Below, piece after piece: positions 35,782 through 45,036 of a stretch of DNA of 64,000 nt. Made by a program: the position numbers and the translations under genes. This stretch comes from Polynucleobacter sp. 86C-FISCH (GTDB lineage Bacteria; Pseudomonadota; Gammaproteobacteria; Burkholderiales; Burkholderiaceae), in NCBI RefSeq assembly GCF_018882415.1, contig NZ_JACVOL010000001.1, forward strand, positions 458,253-522,252, written 5' to 3'. The notes under the pieces were generated by a model that saw only the letters and a program-made list of their open reading frames with translations, was not told the DNA's origin and did no database searches. Each line of letters begins with the position of its first letter. Within the stretch, counting starts at the first letter, position 1.

Positions 35782-36462
35782 TTACTTTGTAATAAAGTAG
35801 CCCACCACTACAGCGATCACACTCAAGATTACTAAAGCCAGTCCTCGCTGTAGCCCTCCATCCTTGGAGGCTCGACCCAAGTCAGTAGGCAAGTATTTAG
35901 CCTCTTCACTTGGGTCAATTTCTTTGTCACCACTGATCATTGGTTTAATAAGATTTTCACCTTTAAATTTTTTGTAGAACCAGATCGCCGCAATATGAAT
36001 TGTAATCAGCGTATAGATCACCACCTGATTACCCTCATGAATCTGGGACAGAAATGAGCTTACCGAGCTCGATACATATTTTGCTAGCGGCCCCTGAAAG
36101 GCAATCTCATCATCCACAAACAAACCCGTTGCAACCTGTACGCACAATACAAAAAGTAATGCAAACACAGATAATGCGCCAACTGGATTATGACCAAGCA
36201 CGCGAGGTGAACTACCTTGCAAATAAGCAAGAATCGCCTTTTTACTCGGAAAGAAGGAAACAAAACGCGCGTGAGTAGAGCCAATGAATCCCCAGATTAT
36301 TCTGAAGATCAATAAGCACAAAATGCTGTAGCCAAAATAGGCGTGCCATTGAATGGCATTGCCACCTATATTGACGCTAATGAAACTCCCCACAATGCAA
36401 AGCACTAACAACCAGTGAAATAAACGGATCGGCAAATCCCAGACGCGAATGATTTTCTTCAT
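35782..36462 (-). CDS. Cytochrome b561-type membrane protein
   Basis: About 226 residues with four central membrane helices and an extra one at the C-terminus. Histidines in LFHWLLVL, WHAYFGY and ITIHIAAIW are likely heme b ligands, as in the Ni-Fe-hydrogenase-type cytochrome b / b561 group. I chose the ATG at 36462 because homologues begin at RVWDLPIRLFHW; a frame open to 36519 overlaps the divergent MFS start. It probably passes electrons to the neighbouring cytochrome c'. Stem-forming sequence spans its stop codon (ACTTTATT/AATAAAGT, 35769-35798). Confidence 0.85.
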   Translation of the reverse strand: MKKIIRVWDLPIRLFHWLLVLCIVGSFISVNIGGNAIQWHAYFGYSILCLLIFRIIWGFIGSTHARFVSFFPSKKAILAYLQGSSPRVLGHNPVGALSVFALLFVLCVQVATGLFVDDEIAFQGPLAKYVSSSVSSFLSQIHEGNQVVIYTLITIHIAAIWFYKKFKGENLIKPMISGDKEIDPSEEAKYLPTDLGRASKDGGLQRGLALVILSVIAVVVGYFITK

Positions 36463-36505
36463 GTTTAAAGGATAACTCGCTTCTCCCTTAAAATGCTGAG
36501 AATTC

Positions 36506-37711
36506 ATGAATCCCGGCAAAGCCTTTAGAACCTTACTGCTGTACCGTATCGGTGCAACACTCAGCTACCAAATTACGATGGTTGCGGTAGGCTGGCATCT
36601 TTATGAAATCACCAATAGCGTGGTGTCACTCGGGCTCATTGGCCTTGCAGAGCTTGTACCCTACTTTGCACTTGCCCTTTATTCAGGACATGCAGTAGAT
36701 CACTATTCCCGCAAATGGATTGCAGCCATCGCATGCCTGATTCATATTGCAGTAGGCTTATTTTTAACTTGCATTGCACTGGGCTGGCTTTCTCCACCAG
36801 TCCCATTGATTTACACCGCCGTTGCATTTATTGGTGTTGGACGAGCTCTCTTAAGACCATCCTATCAAGCGCTGTTTGGTCAGATTATTCCAAGAGATCA
36901 ACTACCCCGATACACAGCTTATGCATCTTCCGCTTTTCAGATTTGTGTAGTGGCCGGCCCAGGACTGGGTGGCCTCATGATTGGCTTTGCAGGCCTCGAA
37001 TGGACTTACTTACTTGCTGCATTTTGTGGAGCAGTCGGTTTATACGGAATCACTTTTATTACCGCCGTACAAGAAAAGTCGAGCAACTTATCTGGTCACT
37101 TCTTAAAAAGTTTTTTGGAGGGCTTTCATTACGTCAGAAAACATGAGCTCATTTTGGGCATCATGGCACTCGACATGTTTGCCGTTCTCTTTGGTGGCGC
37201 CGTTTCTATCCTGCCTGCCTTTGTTAAAGAGGTCTTGAACGCGGGCCCAGAGACCTTGGGAATCTTGCGTGCCGCGCCCGCAGCAGGCGCTGTGATTACC
37301 GGCATCTACTTAGCTCGACGCCCGGTTCTGACGGATTCAGGAAAACACCTTCTTATCTCAGTTGCTGGATTTGGTGCAGCCATCATTGCCTTTGGTATCT
37401 CCAGTAATTTATGGCTGTGCGCCCTCTTCTTATTTATTTCTGGATGCTTTGATTCTGTGTCAGTAGTGATCCGAGGAAGCATCATGCAGCTTACGACACC
37501 GGATCATATGCGCGGCAGAATTAGTGCCATCAATGGAATCTTTATTGGTTCATCCAATGAATTAGGCGCACTTGAATCTGGCATCGCCGCCAGCATGATG
37601 GGCTTAGTACCGTCTATCGTATTTGGTGGGGTGGCGACGATTGCAATCGTATTGATTACACATCGCCTTGCTCCACACCTTAGCAAGTTGCATTTAAAAG
37701 ATATCTCTTAA
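36506..37711 (+). CDS. MFS transporter, EntS-like
   Basis: A 401-residue carrier with about 12 membrane segments. The loop 2-3 motif is SGHAVDHYSRKW, and GRISAINGIFIGSSNELGALESG near the C-terminal half is typical of the MFS_3 / enterobactin-exporter EntS group. That group includes exporters of siderophores and drugs. No siderophore synthesis genes are in the window, so the substrate is unknown. Confidence 0.85.
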   Translation: MNPGKAFRTLLLYRIGATLSYQITMVAVGWHLYEITNSVVSLGLIGLAELVPYFALALYSGHAVDHYSRKWIAAIACLIHIAVGLFLTCIALGWLSPPVPLIYTAVAFIGVGRALLRPSYQALFGQIIPRDQLPRYTAYASSAFQICVVAGPGLGGLMIGFAGLEWTYLLAAFCGAVGLYGITFITAVQEKSSNLSGHFLKSFLEGFHYVRKHELILGIMALDMFAVLFGGAVSILPAFVKEVLNAGPETLGILRAAPAAGAVITGIYLARRPVLTDSGKHLLISVAGFGAAIIAFGISSNLWLCALFLFISGCFDSVSVVIRGSIMQLTTPDHMRGRISAINGIFIGSSNELGALESGIAASMMGLVPSIVFGGVATIAIVLITHRLAPHLSKLHLKDIS

Positions 37712-37738
37712 AGCAATTGGCTGCATTACTGAATTGCT
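37712..37738. terminator. Possible weak terminator between convergent genes
   Basis: AGCAATT (37712-37718) is matched by AATTGCT (37732-37738) with a 13-base loop. The stem is AT-rich and no T run follows, so activity is doubtful. Confidence 0.3.
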
Positions 37739-37747
37739 AACTTGCCA

Positions 37748-38689
37748 CTATTTAATTTCTGGCAAATCTTTCTGAATAATCTTCAGGCCAGCACGCAGAG
37801 CATCTTGATAGCGCTCACGCTCCGCTTTAATCGTTTCAGCGGTCCAAGTGAAAAAGCCTTCACCGGTTTTCATACCAAACTTACCGCTAGCGATACGATC
37901 ACTCAAACACTTCGCAATCGTTGGTGAATTATTTAGAGTGGGGTAAATGGTTGCTCCGCCAGCACCATGCACCTCAAGGCCAGCATGATCTCTTTGCATA
38001 GCTGGACCGGCTGCAATATAACGAAAGCCAAATCCAAAGCGCACAGCCTTATCAATATCCTCAGGTGTACATATTCCCTCATCAACCATAGCAAAGGCCT
38101 CGCGCGATAAAGCGTGTTGCAAGCGATTTGCCAAAAAGCCAGGGAGATCTTTTTTCACAGTCACTGGCACCATGCCGCAAGCAGTCATTAATCGCGAAAG
38201 ACTTTCGCCAACCATTGGGGAAGTCTTTTGACCATAAACTACTTCTACACATGGCACTAAATGCGCGGGCATAAAAAAATGTAAGCCAATCATTCGGGCA
38301 GATGTTCTCAAACCACTCGCAATTTCGCTAATAGGGAAACTTGTACTATTGCTAGCCAATACTGCCTCTGGCTTTGCATATTTTTCTAGTTTGGCAAATA
38401 GCTCGCGCTTAATATCCAAGCGCTCTGGCACACATTCAATCACTAGATCGATGTCGGTCCAATCGACTTCTTCTAGAGTTCCGGCAACAGTGAGTAAATG
38501 GGTACGATGCTCGTATCCCAAATCAGCCATCGTGTTGGCGAAGTAGTCAGGCAACAGCGCGCGTCGTTCGGTTGTTGGCTCGACTACCTGCACAGCACAA
38601 CCACCGCGTGCGCATACCGCTGCAACGTCTGCACCCATAGTGCCGCCACCGACTATCACCACTTTGGTTTCAGCTGGTGTAAATAACAT
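37748..38689 (-). CDS. 3-hydroxyacyl-CoA dehydrogenase family protein (copy 1)
   Basis: A 313-residue NAD-dependent dehydrogenase. The N-terminal Rossmann motif is VGGGTMGADVA (about 13-23). The conserved SNSTSFPISEIAS and HFFMPAHLVPCVEVV hold the catalytic Ser/His region, and a single C-terminal helical domain follows (PGFLANRLQHAL). It lacks the hydratase domain of fatty-oxidation complexes. Small stand-alone members include 3-hydroxybutyryl-CoA, L-gulonate and carnitine dehydrogenases. It resembles the copy at 45037-45963, and both flank an organic-acid cluster, which favours a hydroxyacid substrate. Confidence 0.88.
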   Translation of the reverse strand: MLFTPAETKVVIVGGGTMGADVAAVCARGGCAVQVVEPTTERRALLPDYFANTMADLGYEHRTHLLTVAGTLEEVDWTDIDLVIECVPERLDIKRELFAKLEKYAKPEAVLASNSTSFPISEIASGLRTSARMIGLHFFMPAHLVPCVEVVYGQKTSPMVGESLSRLMTACGMVPVTVKKDLPGFLANRLQHALSREAFAMVDEGICTPEDIDKAVRFGFGFRYIAAGPAMQRDHAGLEVHGAGGATIYPTLNNSPTIAKCLSDRIASGKFGMKTGEGFFTWTAETIKAERERYQDALRAGLKIIQKDLPEIK

Positions 38690-38773
38690 GAATGCTCTCC
38701 TAAAGGGTGCCGACTTTTTCTGAAAATTACTCTTACAATGGGGTCATTATTTCAATAAAAAAGCTAGCGAGAC

Positions 38774-39703
38774 ATGATCCCCGTCAATTCGGTGCTGCAG
38801 GTCGGCCATTTCCCTGAAATTATGCAGGCTGAGATAGATCGGCGCTTTATCCCCATTCATCATCCCGATCCGCAAGCTCCCGCTCCTGCTGGAAACTTTC
38901 AAGCGATTTTGATTCGCTCCAATACGAAGCTTCCGGAAGCGCTGGTTAAACAAATCCCTGGTATCCGCATGGTTGCAACCTGTGGTGTTGGTTACGACAA
39001 CCTTCCTCTAGACTATTTAAAAGCAAATGGCATTAAGGCAAGCAATACGCCGGGCGTCTTAAACGACGCAGTTTGCGAGCTAGCAGTCGGCATAATGCTT
39101 GCACTTTTGCGCCAACTTCCAGAGGCTCAGGAATACGTCAAAAGCACTGCTTGGTCAAAGGCACCCTTCAGAATCACCACTACCCTGGCTGGCAAGCGCG
39201 TAGGCATTGCAGGCATGGGCCGGATTGGCCAAGATTTAGCCGAACGGTTAAAGCCTTTTAAGGTAGAAATTGCCTATTCAGGGCCAAACAAAAAAACGCT
39301 TCCTTACACTTACCATCGAGATATCAAGGATTTAGCGAAAGACTGCGACATCCTATTTTTAGCTTGTCCTGCCACACCTGAAACCAACAAGATGGTCAAC
39401 GCCGAAGTTCTTGAGGCTCTGGGTTCCACCGGCTATTTAGTTAATATCGCTCGTGGCAGCGTGGTGGATGAGGATGCTCTTTTATATGCACTGCAACATA
39501 AAAAGATTGCCGGCGCCGCTTTAGATGTTTTTGAAAACGAGCCCAACCCAAACAAAGATTTCTTAAATCTTGATAATGTATTGTTAACACCACATATTGG
39601 TAGCGCCACCTCGGAAACACGGATAGCAATGACCCAATTAGCTGTAGATAATTTAGAAGCTTTCTTTAAACAACAACCACTTCCATCGGAAGTAAATAAC
39701 TAG
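38774..39703 (+). CDS. D-2-hydroxyacid dehydrogenase (glyoxylate/hydroxypyruvate reductase-like)
   Basis: A 309-residue family member with GMGRIGQDLAERL for nucleotide binding and the catalytic Arg (NIARGSVVDE), Glu (ENEPNPN) and His (TPHIGSATSET). It is distinct from the paralogue at 29927. It lies 15 bases before the DapA-like gene in a four-gene plus-strand run ending with a TRAP permease. A role in oxidising or reducing a 2-hydroxy/2-oxo acid intermediate is likely, substrate unknown. Confidence 0.9.
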   Translation: MIPVNSVLQVGHFPEIMQAEIDRRFIPIHHPDPQAPAPAGNFQAILIRSNTKLPEALVKQIPGIRMVATCGVGYDNLPLDYLKANGIKASNTPGVLNDAVCELAVGIMLALLRQLPEAQEYVKSTAWSKAPFRITTTLAGKRVGIAGMGRIGQDLAERLKPFKVEIAYSGPNKKTLPYTYHRDIKDLAKDCDILFLACPATPETNKMVNAEVLEALGSTGYLVNIARGSVVDEDALLYALQHKKIAGAALDVFENEPNPNKDFLNLDNVLLTPHIGSATSETRIAMTQLAVDNLEAFFKQQPLPSEVNN

Positions 39704-39718
39704 AAAAACGGAGCCAGC

Positions 39719-40645
39719 ATGACGATTTCTCTGCACCCATCAACCTTACCTGCGGTGCTTTCCCCTGTTCTGACACCATTTAATGCAGACGGCACCCCGG
39801 ATGCTCCTAAGTTATTAAAGCAATGCAAATGGCTAGAAGCTAATGGCGTTGGCCAAGCCATCTTTGGCACAAACTCTGAAGCTAACTCAATGTCAGCCCC
39901 ACAGAAGATGAGCACCCTGACAACACTCATTGAGGGTGGCTTAAACCCAGAACACCTTATGCCAGGCACCGGTGCTACATCAATTGATGCCACTGTCAAC
40001 ATGACACGTCACGCAGTGAACCACAAATGTGCCGGCGTATTAATGTTGCCACCCTTCTATTACAAAGATGTTTCTGACGATGGCCTATTTGCTTACTTCT
40101 CTGAAGTAATTCAAAAAGTTGGCAGTGCTGCACTACAGATCTACATCTACAACATTCCACCAGTTACCAAAATTAATTTAAGCCTCTCTTTGTTAGAGCG
40201 CTTAACAAAAGAGTATCCAAAAACCATTGTTGGCATGAAAGATAGCTCCGGTGATTGGGCTTATACAGAATCCGTCATTAAATTATTGGCGCCTCATGGC
40301 TTCCGCGTATATGCGGGTAGCGAAGTATTCTTAATGCGCGCTTTACGTGCTGGCGGTGTAGGCTGCATCTCCGCTACCGCTAACGTGAACCCAAAAGCAA
40401 TTGCCGATTTAGCTGCGCACTGGAGAGAGTCTGATGCCGACCAACGTCAGGCCAGCCTTGACCAGGTGCGTGGAATTTTTGCTAAATATCAAATGATTGC
40501 TGGCATGAAGACTGCTGTTGCTCATTACAGCAAAGATCCTGAGTGGCTCAGAGTTCGTCCGCCACTCATGCAATTAACCGCTGAGCAACAAGCTCAATTG
40601 TTAAGTGAGTTGCAGAAAATTAATTTCAGTATGCCGGGCCTGTAA
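39719..40645 (+). CDS. Dihydrodipicolinate synthase family aldolase/lyase
   Basis: A 308-residue TIM-barrel class I aldolase. The Schiff-base lysine is Lys174 (VGMKDSSGDW), and Tyr144 lies in YNIPP. FGTNSEANSMS replaces the GTTGE loop of true DapA, so the enzyme is probably a catabolic member (for example a 2-keto-3-deoxy acid aldolase or dehydratase) rather than lysine synthesis. GGAG lies before the ATG. Genes around it encode hydroxyacid dehydrogenases, an enolase-superfamily enzyme and TRAP uptake, supporting organic or sugar acid breakdown. Confidence 0.9.
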   Translation: MTISLHPSTLPAVLSPVLTPFNADGTPDAPKLLKQCKWLEANGVGQAIFGTNSEANSMSAPQKMSTLTTLIEGGLNPEHLMPGTGATSIDATVNMTRHAVNHKCAGVLMLPPFYYKDVSDDGLFAYFSEVIQKVGSAALQIYIYNIPPVTKINLSLSLLERLTKEYPKTIVGMKDSSGDWAYTESVIKLLAPHGFRVYAGSEVFLMRALRAGGVGCISATANVNPKAIADLAAHWRESDADQRQASLDQVRGIFAKYQMIAGMKTAVAHYSKDPEWLRVRPPLMQLTAEQQAQLLSELQKINFSMPGL

Positions 40646-40677
40646 TTTAAAAATATAAAACCAATTAGGAGACAACA

Positions 40678-41628
40678 ATGAAACTACTTAAGATAATTGC
40701 TTTATCACTGAGCTTTTTATGCGCAAGCGTGAGTGCTCAGAACATCTCTATTGCAACAGGCGGTACAGGCGGTGTTTACTACCCAATGGGTGGCGGACTT
40801 GCTTCAGTACTCTCTAGCAAAGTTCCCGGAATGTCTGCTACAGCAGAAGTCACCGGTGGTTCTGTTGACAACCTGAAACTCATTGGCACGGGCAAGCCTT
40901 ATGTTGGTTTCTCAATGGCTGATGCTGCTAAAGATGCAACTAGCGGTGTTGATAAGTTCAAAGATAAGCCAATTGAAGTACGCACTTTGCTAATTCTTTA
41001 TCCAAACTTGATGCACGTTGCAACAGTTGAATCGACTGGCATCAAAACTATGGCTGATCTCAAAGGCAAACGCGTAAGCACTGGATCTCCTGGTAGCGCT
41101 ACAGAAGTCATGGCGTTCCGTCTTCTTGAAGCAGCAGGCATCGACCCAACTAAAGACATCAAGCGCGAGCGCTTAAGTGTTGCTGAATCTGTGAATGCAG
41201 TAAAGGACCGCAAGATTGATGCATTCTTCTGGGTTGGTGGCTTACCTACTGCAGCGGTAACTGATTTAGCCAATAGCCCTGGCATGAAAATTGTCATGGT
41301 CGACACATCGGCTGAAGTCCCGGCAATGAATAAGAAATACGGTAACTTGTATTTCCCATCCCTCATTACCAAACAAACCTATAGCGGTATGGCTAAAGAC
41401 AACAATGTTGCTGCAGTTGCTAACTTATTGGTTGTGAATGCCTCCATGTCTGATGCTGAAGCTTACAAAATCGTGAAGGCTGTCTTTGACAACCAGCTCG
41501 AGTTAGTTCGCTCACATGCCGAATACCGCAATGTCAAACTGGATGCTCAAAAAGCAAACGCAACACCAGTTCCATACCATCCAGGCGCCTTAAAGTACTT
41601 TAAGGAAAAGGGTGTCAAAGTAAACTAA
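40678..41628 (+). CDS. TAXI family TRAP transporter binding protein
   Basis: A 316-residue periplasmic binding protein with a signal peptide ending near SVSAQ. It has the TAXI-family opening IATGGTGGVYYPMGGG, KGKRVSTGSPGSATE in the hinge region, and DAFFWVGGLPTAAV. TAXI proteins deliver glutamate or small carboxylates to fused TRAP permeases. AGGAG sits seven bases before the ATG. An intrinsic terminator separates it from the permease gene. Confidence 0.94.
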   Translation: MKLLKIIALSLSFLCASVSAQNISIATGGTGGVYYPMGGGLASVLSSKVPGMSATAEVTGGSVDNLKLIGTGKPYVGFSMADAAKDATSGVDKFKDKPIEVRTLLILYPNLMHVATVESTGIKTMADLKGKRVSTGSPGSATEVMAFRLLEAAGIDPTKDIKRERLSVAESVNAVKDRKIDAFFWVGGLPTAAVTDLANSPGMKIVMVDTSAEVPAMNKKYGNLYFPSLITKQTYSGMAKDNNVAAVANLLVVNASMSDAEAYKIVKAVFDNQLELVRSHAEYRNVKLDAQKANATPVPYHPGALKYFKEKGVKVN

Positions 41629-41644
41629 GCCAGCATTTGTAGTC

Positions 41645-41673
41645 AGGGGTGAGTCAAACTCACCCCTTTTTGT
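41645..41673 (+). terminator. Terminator between TAXI binding protein and TRAP permease
   Basis: AGGGGTGAGT (41645-41654) pairs with ACTCACCCCT (41658-41667) across CAA, followed by TTTTGTTTT. The stem is a perfect 10 bp. It lies within a functional unit, so it probably limits permease transcripts relative to the binding protein. Confidence 0.85.
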
Positions 41674-41713
41674 TTTAAAGTAGCGCATAAATATAAAAAA
41701 TATAGGTTGAGAC

Positions 41714-43726
41714 ATGAATCAAAACGTTATCGATAACGAAACCCAGGAAAAATTAGATGCCTTCATCAAGCAAGAGGAAGGCGACTCTAACGACTACAAG
41801 GGTCTACTAGCCAAGTTCATCACCCTGGTTGCAGTAGGCATGTCTTTATTTCATCTTTATGCGGCCTACTCTATCGTCCCAACACATCAGCTACGCGTTA
41901 TTCACGTAGCGCTTGTGCTATTTTTAGTATTCCTTAGTTTTCCAATTGCTGCGCGCTTTAAAAATCGCCTCATGATTTGGGACGTTCTATTCGCCATAGG
42001 ATCGATAGCCATCGCATATCACATTCTCAGTGGCGGCGATGATTTCATGGATCGAAACACTGCACCAAACTCTACAGATGTAATGATTGGTATTGGATTG
42101 ATATTGCTAATCCTTGAGAGTGTCCGAAGAACGAATGGCATGGTTCTAGTGACAGTAACTGTTTTATTTTTGCTGTATGCACTATTTGGCAACTACCTGC
42201 CTGCCCCATGGACACATAAAGGTTATGAACTTGATCGCCTAGTAGGTTATATGTACATGACGCTCGAAGGCATTTACGGCACCGCTGTAGACGTCTCTGC
42301 AACCCTCATTATTCTGTTCACCATTTTTGGCGCCTTCTTGCAATTCACAGGCGCAGGTAAATTCTTTATTGATTTCTCATTTGCGGCAATGGGCGGTAAA
42401 TCTTCTGGCGTAGGCAGAACCATCGTGATGTCATCATTTTTATTGGGTGGTCCATCAGGTTCAGGCGTTGCTACAACTGTTACCGTTGGCTCAGTTGCAG
42501 CCCCGATGTTAGATAAGGTAGGTTACGAGAAGAATGCAGCTGGTGGCCTTTTGGCAGCAGGTGGTCTTGGCGCGATTATTTCACCTCCGGTACTCGGAGC
42601 GGCAGCCTTCTTGATTGCTGACTTCCTAAAAATTTCGTATTTAGATGTGTTGTTGATGGCAACTATCCCAACGATCCTCTTTTATCTTGGCTTGTTTGTC
42701 ATGGTAGAGATTGATGTTCGTAAATATGGCATGAAGAGCATTCAGTTTTCATCAGCTGAAACTGCGTGGCAGCTTACTAAAAAGTATTGGTTTCACTTTT
42801 TCTCACTCATCTCCATCGTCGTCTTTATGTTGATGGGCTTTTCTCCTGTCATGTCAGTATTTTGGGCAACCGTAGTTTCTGCACTATCTAGCATGTTGCG
42901 CGAAGATACTGCAATTATTCCTTGGGCATGGTTTAAGGGAAAAGAGCCTATTCTTAAAGGACTCTATAACTCGGGCCTCACGAAGGCGCTTGCCTCTGGA
43001 TCAACCGGTGTATTGGCAATTGCGGCTACCTGTGCTGGTGCTGGCTTGATCGTCGGCACCGTCACCCTGACAGGTCTTGGTCTGAAATTTAGCTCGATTG
43101 TGATTCAATACGCTGGCGGATCTCTTCTGCTAACAACGATCTTTACCGCTTTAGTGGTTTGGGTGGTTGGTCTGGCTGTTCCAGTGACAGCCTCTTACAT
43201 TATTTGCGCCGTGATTGCAGCGCCTGCTCTCATTAATTTGGGCGTACCTGCATTTGCTGCTCATATGTTTATCTTCTATTACGCCGTGCTTTCTGAAGTA
43301 TCGCCACCGACTGCGCTCTCCCCATTTGCAGCTGCGGCGATATGCAAAGGTAATCCCTATAAGACCACCTTGCAAACTTGGAAGTATGTTGCTCCAGCCA
43401 TCCTAGTGCCATTCATGTTTGTATTAGATAAGTCTGGTGTGAGCTTATTGCTGATGGGATCTACTACTGCACTTGAGCAGGCTGACTGGATGCAAATCGC
43501 CTGGGTCTCATTTACAGCAGTGGTTGGAATCATCTGCCTGGCTGGAGGACTGCAAGGCTGGTTCATCGAGAAAACCAAAATCTTTGAACGCGTGATTATG
43601 GTGATCTCTGGAGTTGCTCTTGCCTACCCTTCTACTGAAGCAGACTTGATTGGCTTCATCGGATTTGGTTTGGTTCTGGTTACTCAAACCATTACGCATT
43701 TCAAACTCAATCCGCGATCATCTTAA
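41714..43726 (+). CDS. TRAP transporter fused permease (DctQM type)
   Basis: A 670-residue membrane protein combining the small four-helix (DctQ) and large (DctM) subunits, the form that partners TAXI binding proteins. GPSGSGVATTVTVGSVAAPMLDKVGY and ISPPVLGAAAFLIADFL are DctM signatures. It imports carboxylates using a sodium or proton gradient. Its partner is the preceding TAXI protein. The extra C-terminal helices (about 560-660) are usual for the fused form. Confidence 0.94.
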   Translation: MNQNVIDNETQEKLDAFIKQEEGDSNDYKGLLAKFITLVAVGMSLFHLYAAYSIVPTHQLRVIHVALVLFLVFLSFPIAARFKNRLMIWDVLFAIGSIAIAYHILSGGDDFMDRNTAPNSTDVMIGIGLILLILESVRRTNGMVLVTVTVLFLLYALFGNYLPAPWTHKGYELDRLVGYMYMTLEGIYGTAVDVSATLIILFTIFGAFLQFTGAGKFFIDFSFAAMGGKSSGVGRTIVMSSFLLGGPSGSGVATTVTVGSVAAPMLDKVGYEKNAAGGLLAAGGLGAIISPPVLGAAAFLIADFLKISYLDVLLMATIPTILFYLGLFVMVEIDVRKYGMKSIQFSSAETAWQLTKKYWFHFFSLISIVVFMLMGFSPVMSVFWATVVSALSSMLREDTAIIPWAWFKGKEPILKGLYNSGLTKALASGSTGVLAIAATCAGAGLIVGTVTLTGLGLKFSSIVIQYAGGSLLLTTIFTALVVWVVGLAVPVTASYIICAVIAAPALINLGVPAFAAHMFIFYYAVLSEVSPPTALSPFAAAAICKGNPYKTTLQTWKYVAPAILVPFMFVLDKSGVSLLLMGSTTALEQADWMQIAWVSFTAVVGIICLAGGLQGWFIEKTKIFERVIMVISGVALAYPSTEADLIGFIGFGLVLVTQTITHFKLNPRSS

Positions 43727-43744
43727 GAAGCTCTCTTAAAAACA

Positions 43745-43773
43745 ATAAAGCCCGCACTAGCGGGCTTTATTTT
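43745..43773. terminator. Bidirectional terminator after the TRAP permease
   Basis: ATAAAGCCCGC (43745-43755) pairs with GCGGGCTTTAT (43760-43770) across ACTA, with A-rich and T-rich flanks. It lies between the convergent TRAP and enolase-superfamily genes. Confidence 0.88.
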
Positions 43774-43797
43774 TAGGCGAGAACGGAAAACTCTAGC

Positions 43798-44931
43798 TTA
43801 TGAGATCTTAGTCCAAGCAGCCTTGCCTGCGTACTTCTTTACAGCTGCTTCATCAAACTCAAATCCTAGTCCCGGGGTTTTATGTAATATCAGATCACCA
43901 TTCTTAAAGGTGAGCTGCTTGTTAATTAATCTACGGAAGTTGAGCACTTGGTCATCCAAGAAGAACTCAACAAAACGCGCATTAGGGGTGGCGGCTACCA
44001 AGGGTGCATGTAAATCATGCATCCAGTGCGGACAAACAATGACACCCTTTAAATCCGCATATGCAGAGATTCTTCTCCACTCAGTAATGCCGCCACACAC
44101 TGCGGCATCAGATTGCAAAATGGCGGCGCCACCAGCATCAATTAATTCTCTAAAACGCCAACGTCCCGCTTCCATTTCTCCAGTAGCAACATTGATCTTA
44201 GTTTGACGTGCTAATGCAGCATGCAAATCGATCGCATCTGGCGAAAAAGGCTCTTCTATCCAGTAAGGGTTGTAAGCTTCAAAGCGACGCACGTACTCAA
44301 GAGCGGTTGGTAAGTCACGCCATGCATTGTTCGCATCTAAAGTGAGTAAAACATCATCACCCACCGCTTTACGAGCCGCTTTAACTCGAGCCTCTTCTTC
44401 TGATGGAGATAGGCGACCCACCTTCATCTTCACCGCCTTAAAGCCTTGCTTAACGTAAGACTCCATCTCTTTGCCAAGCTTGGCCGGGGTCTTTCCTTCA
44501 AGGTAGTAGCCGCCACTGGCATAAGCTGGCACGCGATCATCCACCACTGAGCCGAGGTATTGATGCAAGGGCAAGCCAACTGATCGTGCATTTAAATCCC
44601 ACAGAGCTGTATCCAAAATAGAGATTCCACGCATCACGGCACCAGTCCGCCCCTGCAATATGGACTCGTTATACATATCCATCCACAAACCTTCACTGCG
44701 GTGACTATTTTGACCAATCAGTTTGGGGGCCAATAATTGCTCCACGGCAACCTTGGCGATATCTCCACCAGCGCTACCAACATAACAAAAGCCAATGCCT
44801 TCGTTCCCATCCTTGCCACGAACTTTCACTAGACAATAATGACGTTCAGAAACAGTGCGAGTAGAAAATGAGGTGACCTTGTCTAAAGGTACTGCTACAG
44901 AAGCAACTTGGATGGATTCAATAATCGGCAT
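43798..44931 (-). CDS. Mandelate racemase / muconate lactonizing family enzyme
   Basis: A 377-residue enolase-superfamily enzyme with the full mandelate-racemase-type set: Lys168-x-Lys170 (VKMKVG), metal ligands Asp199, Glu226 and Glu252, the Asp275/His302 dyad (LQSDAAV and CPHWMHD), and Glu322. In this subgroup such residues serve racemases and acid-sugar dehydratases. Neighbouring DapA-type and hydroxyacid dehydrogenase genes favour an acid-sugar or hydroxyacid dehydratase. It is transcribed against the TRAP genes. Substrate unknown. Confidence 0.9.
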   Translation of the reverse strand: MPIIESIQVASVAVPLDKVTSFSTRTVSERHYCLVKVRGKDGNEGIGFCYVGSAGGDIAKVAVEQLLAPKLIGQNSHRSEGLWMDMYNESILQGRTGAVMRGISILDTALWDLNARSVGLPLHQYLGSVVDDRVPAYASGGYYLEGKTPAKLGKEMESYVKQGFKAVKMKVGRLSPSEEEARVKAARKAVGDDVLLTLDANNAWRDLPTALEYVRRFEAYNPYWIEEPFSPDAIDLHAALARQTKINVATGEMEAGRWRFRELIDAGGAAILQSDAAVCGGITEWRRISAYADLKGVIVCPHWMHDLHAPLVAATPNARFVEFFLDDQVLNFRRLINKQLTFKNGDLILHKTPGLGFEFDEAAVKKYAGKAAWTKIS

Positions 44932-45036
44932 CTAAACTCCTTAATCAAAAAATGATTGTATCCAGAATTTAAATTGCCGGCAGGAGTCTAAATAAGGAAT
45001 AATCGACTCATTCCTAACAGAATACGCAGGCTAAAA

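Noticed and set aside
40998-41372. A 124-residue open frame antisense to the TAXI gene
   Set aside because: No ribosome site or family signature; the sense gene is unambiguous.
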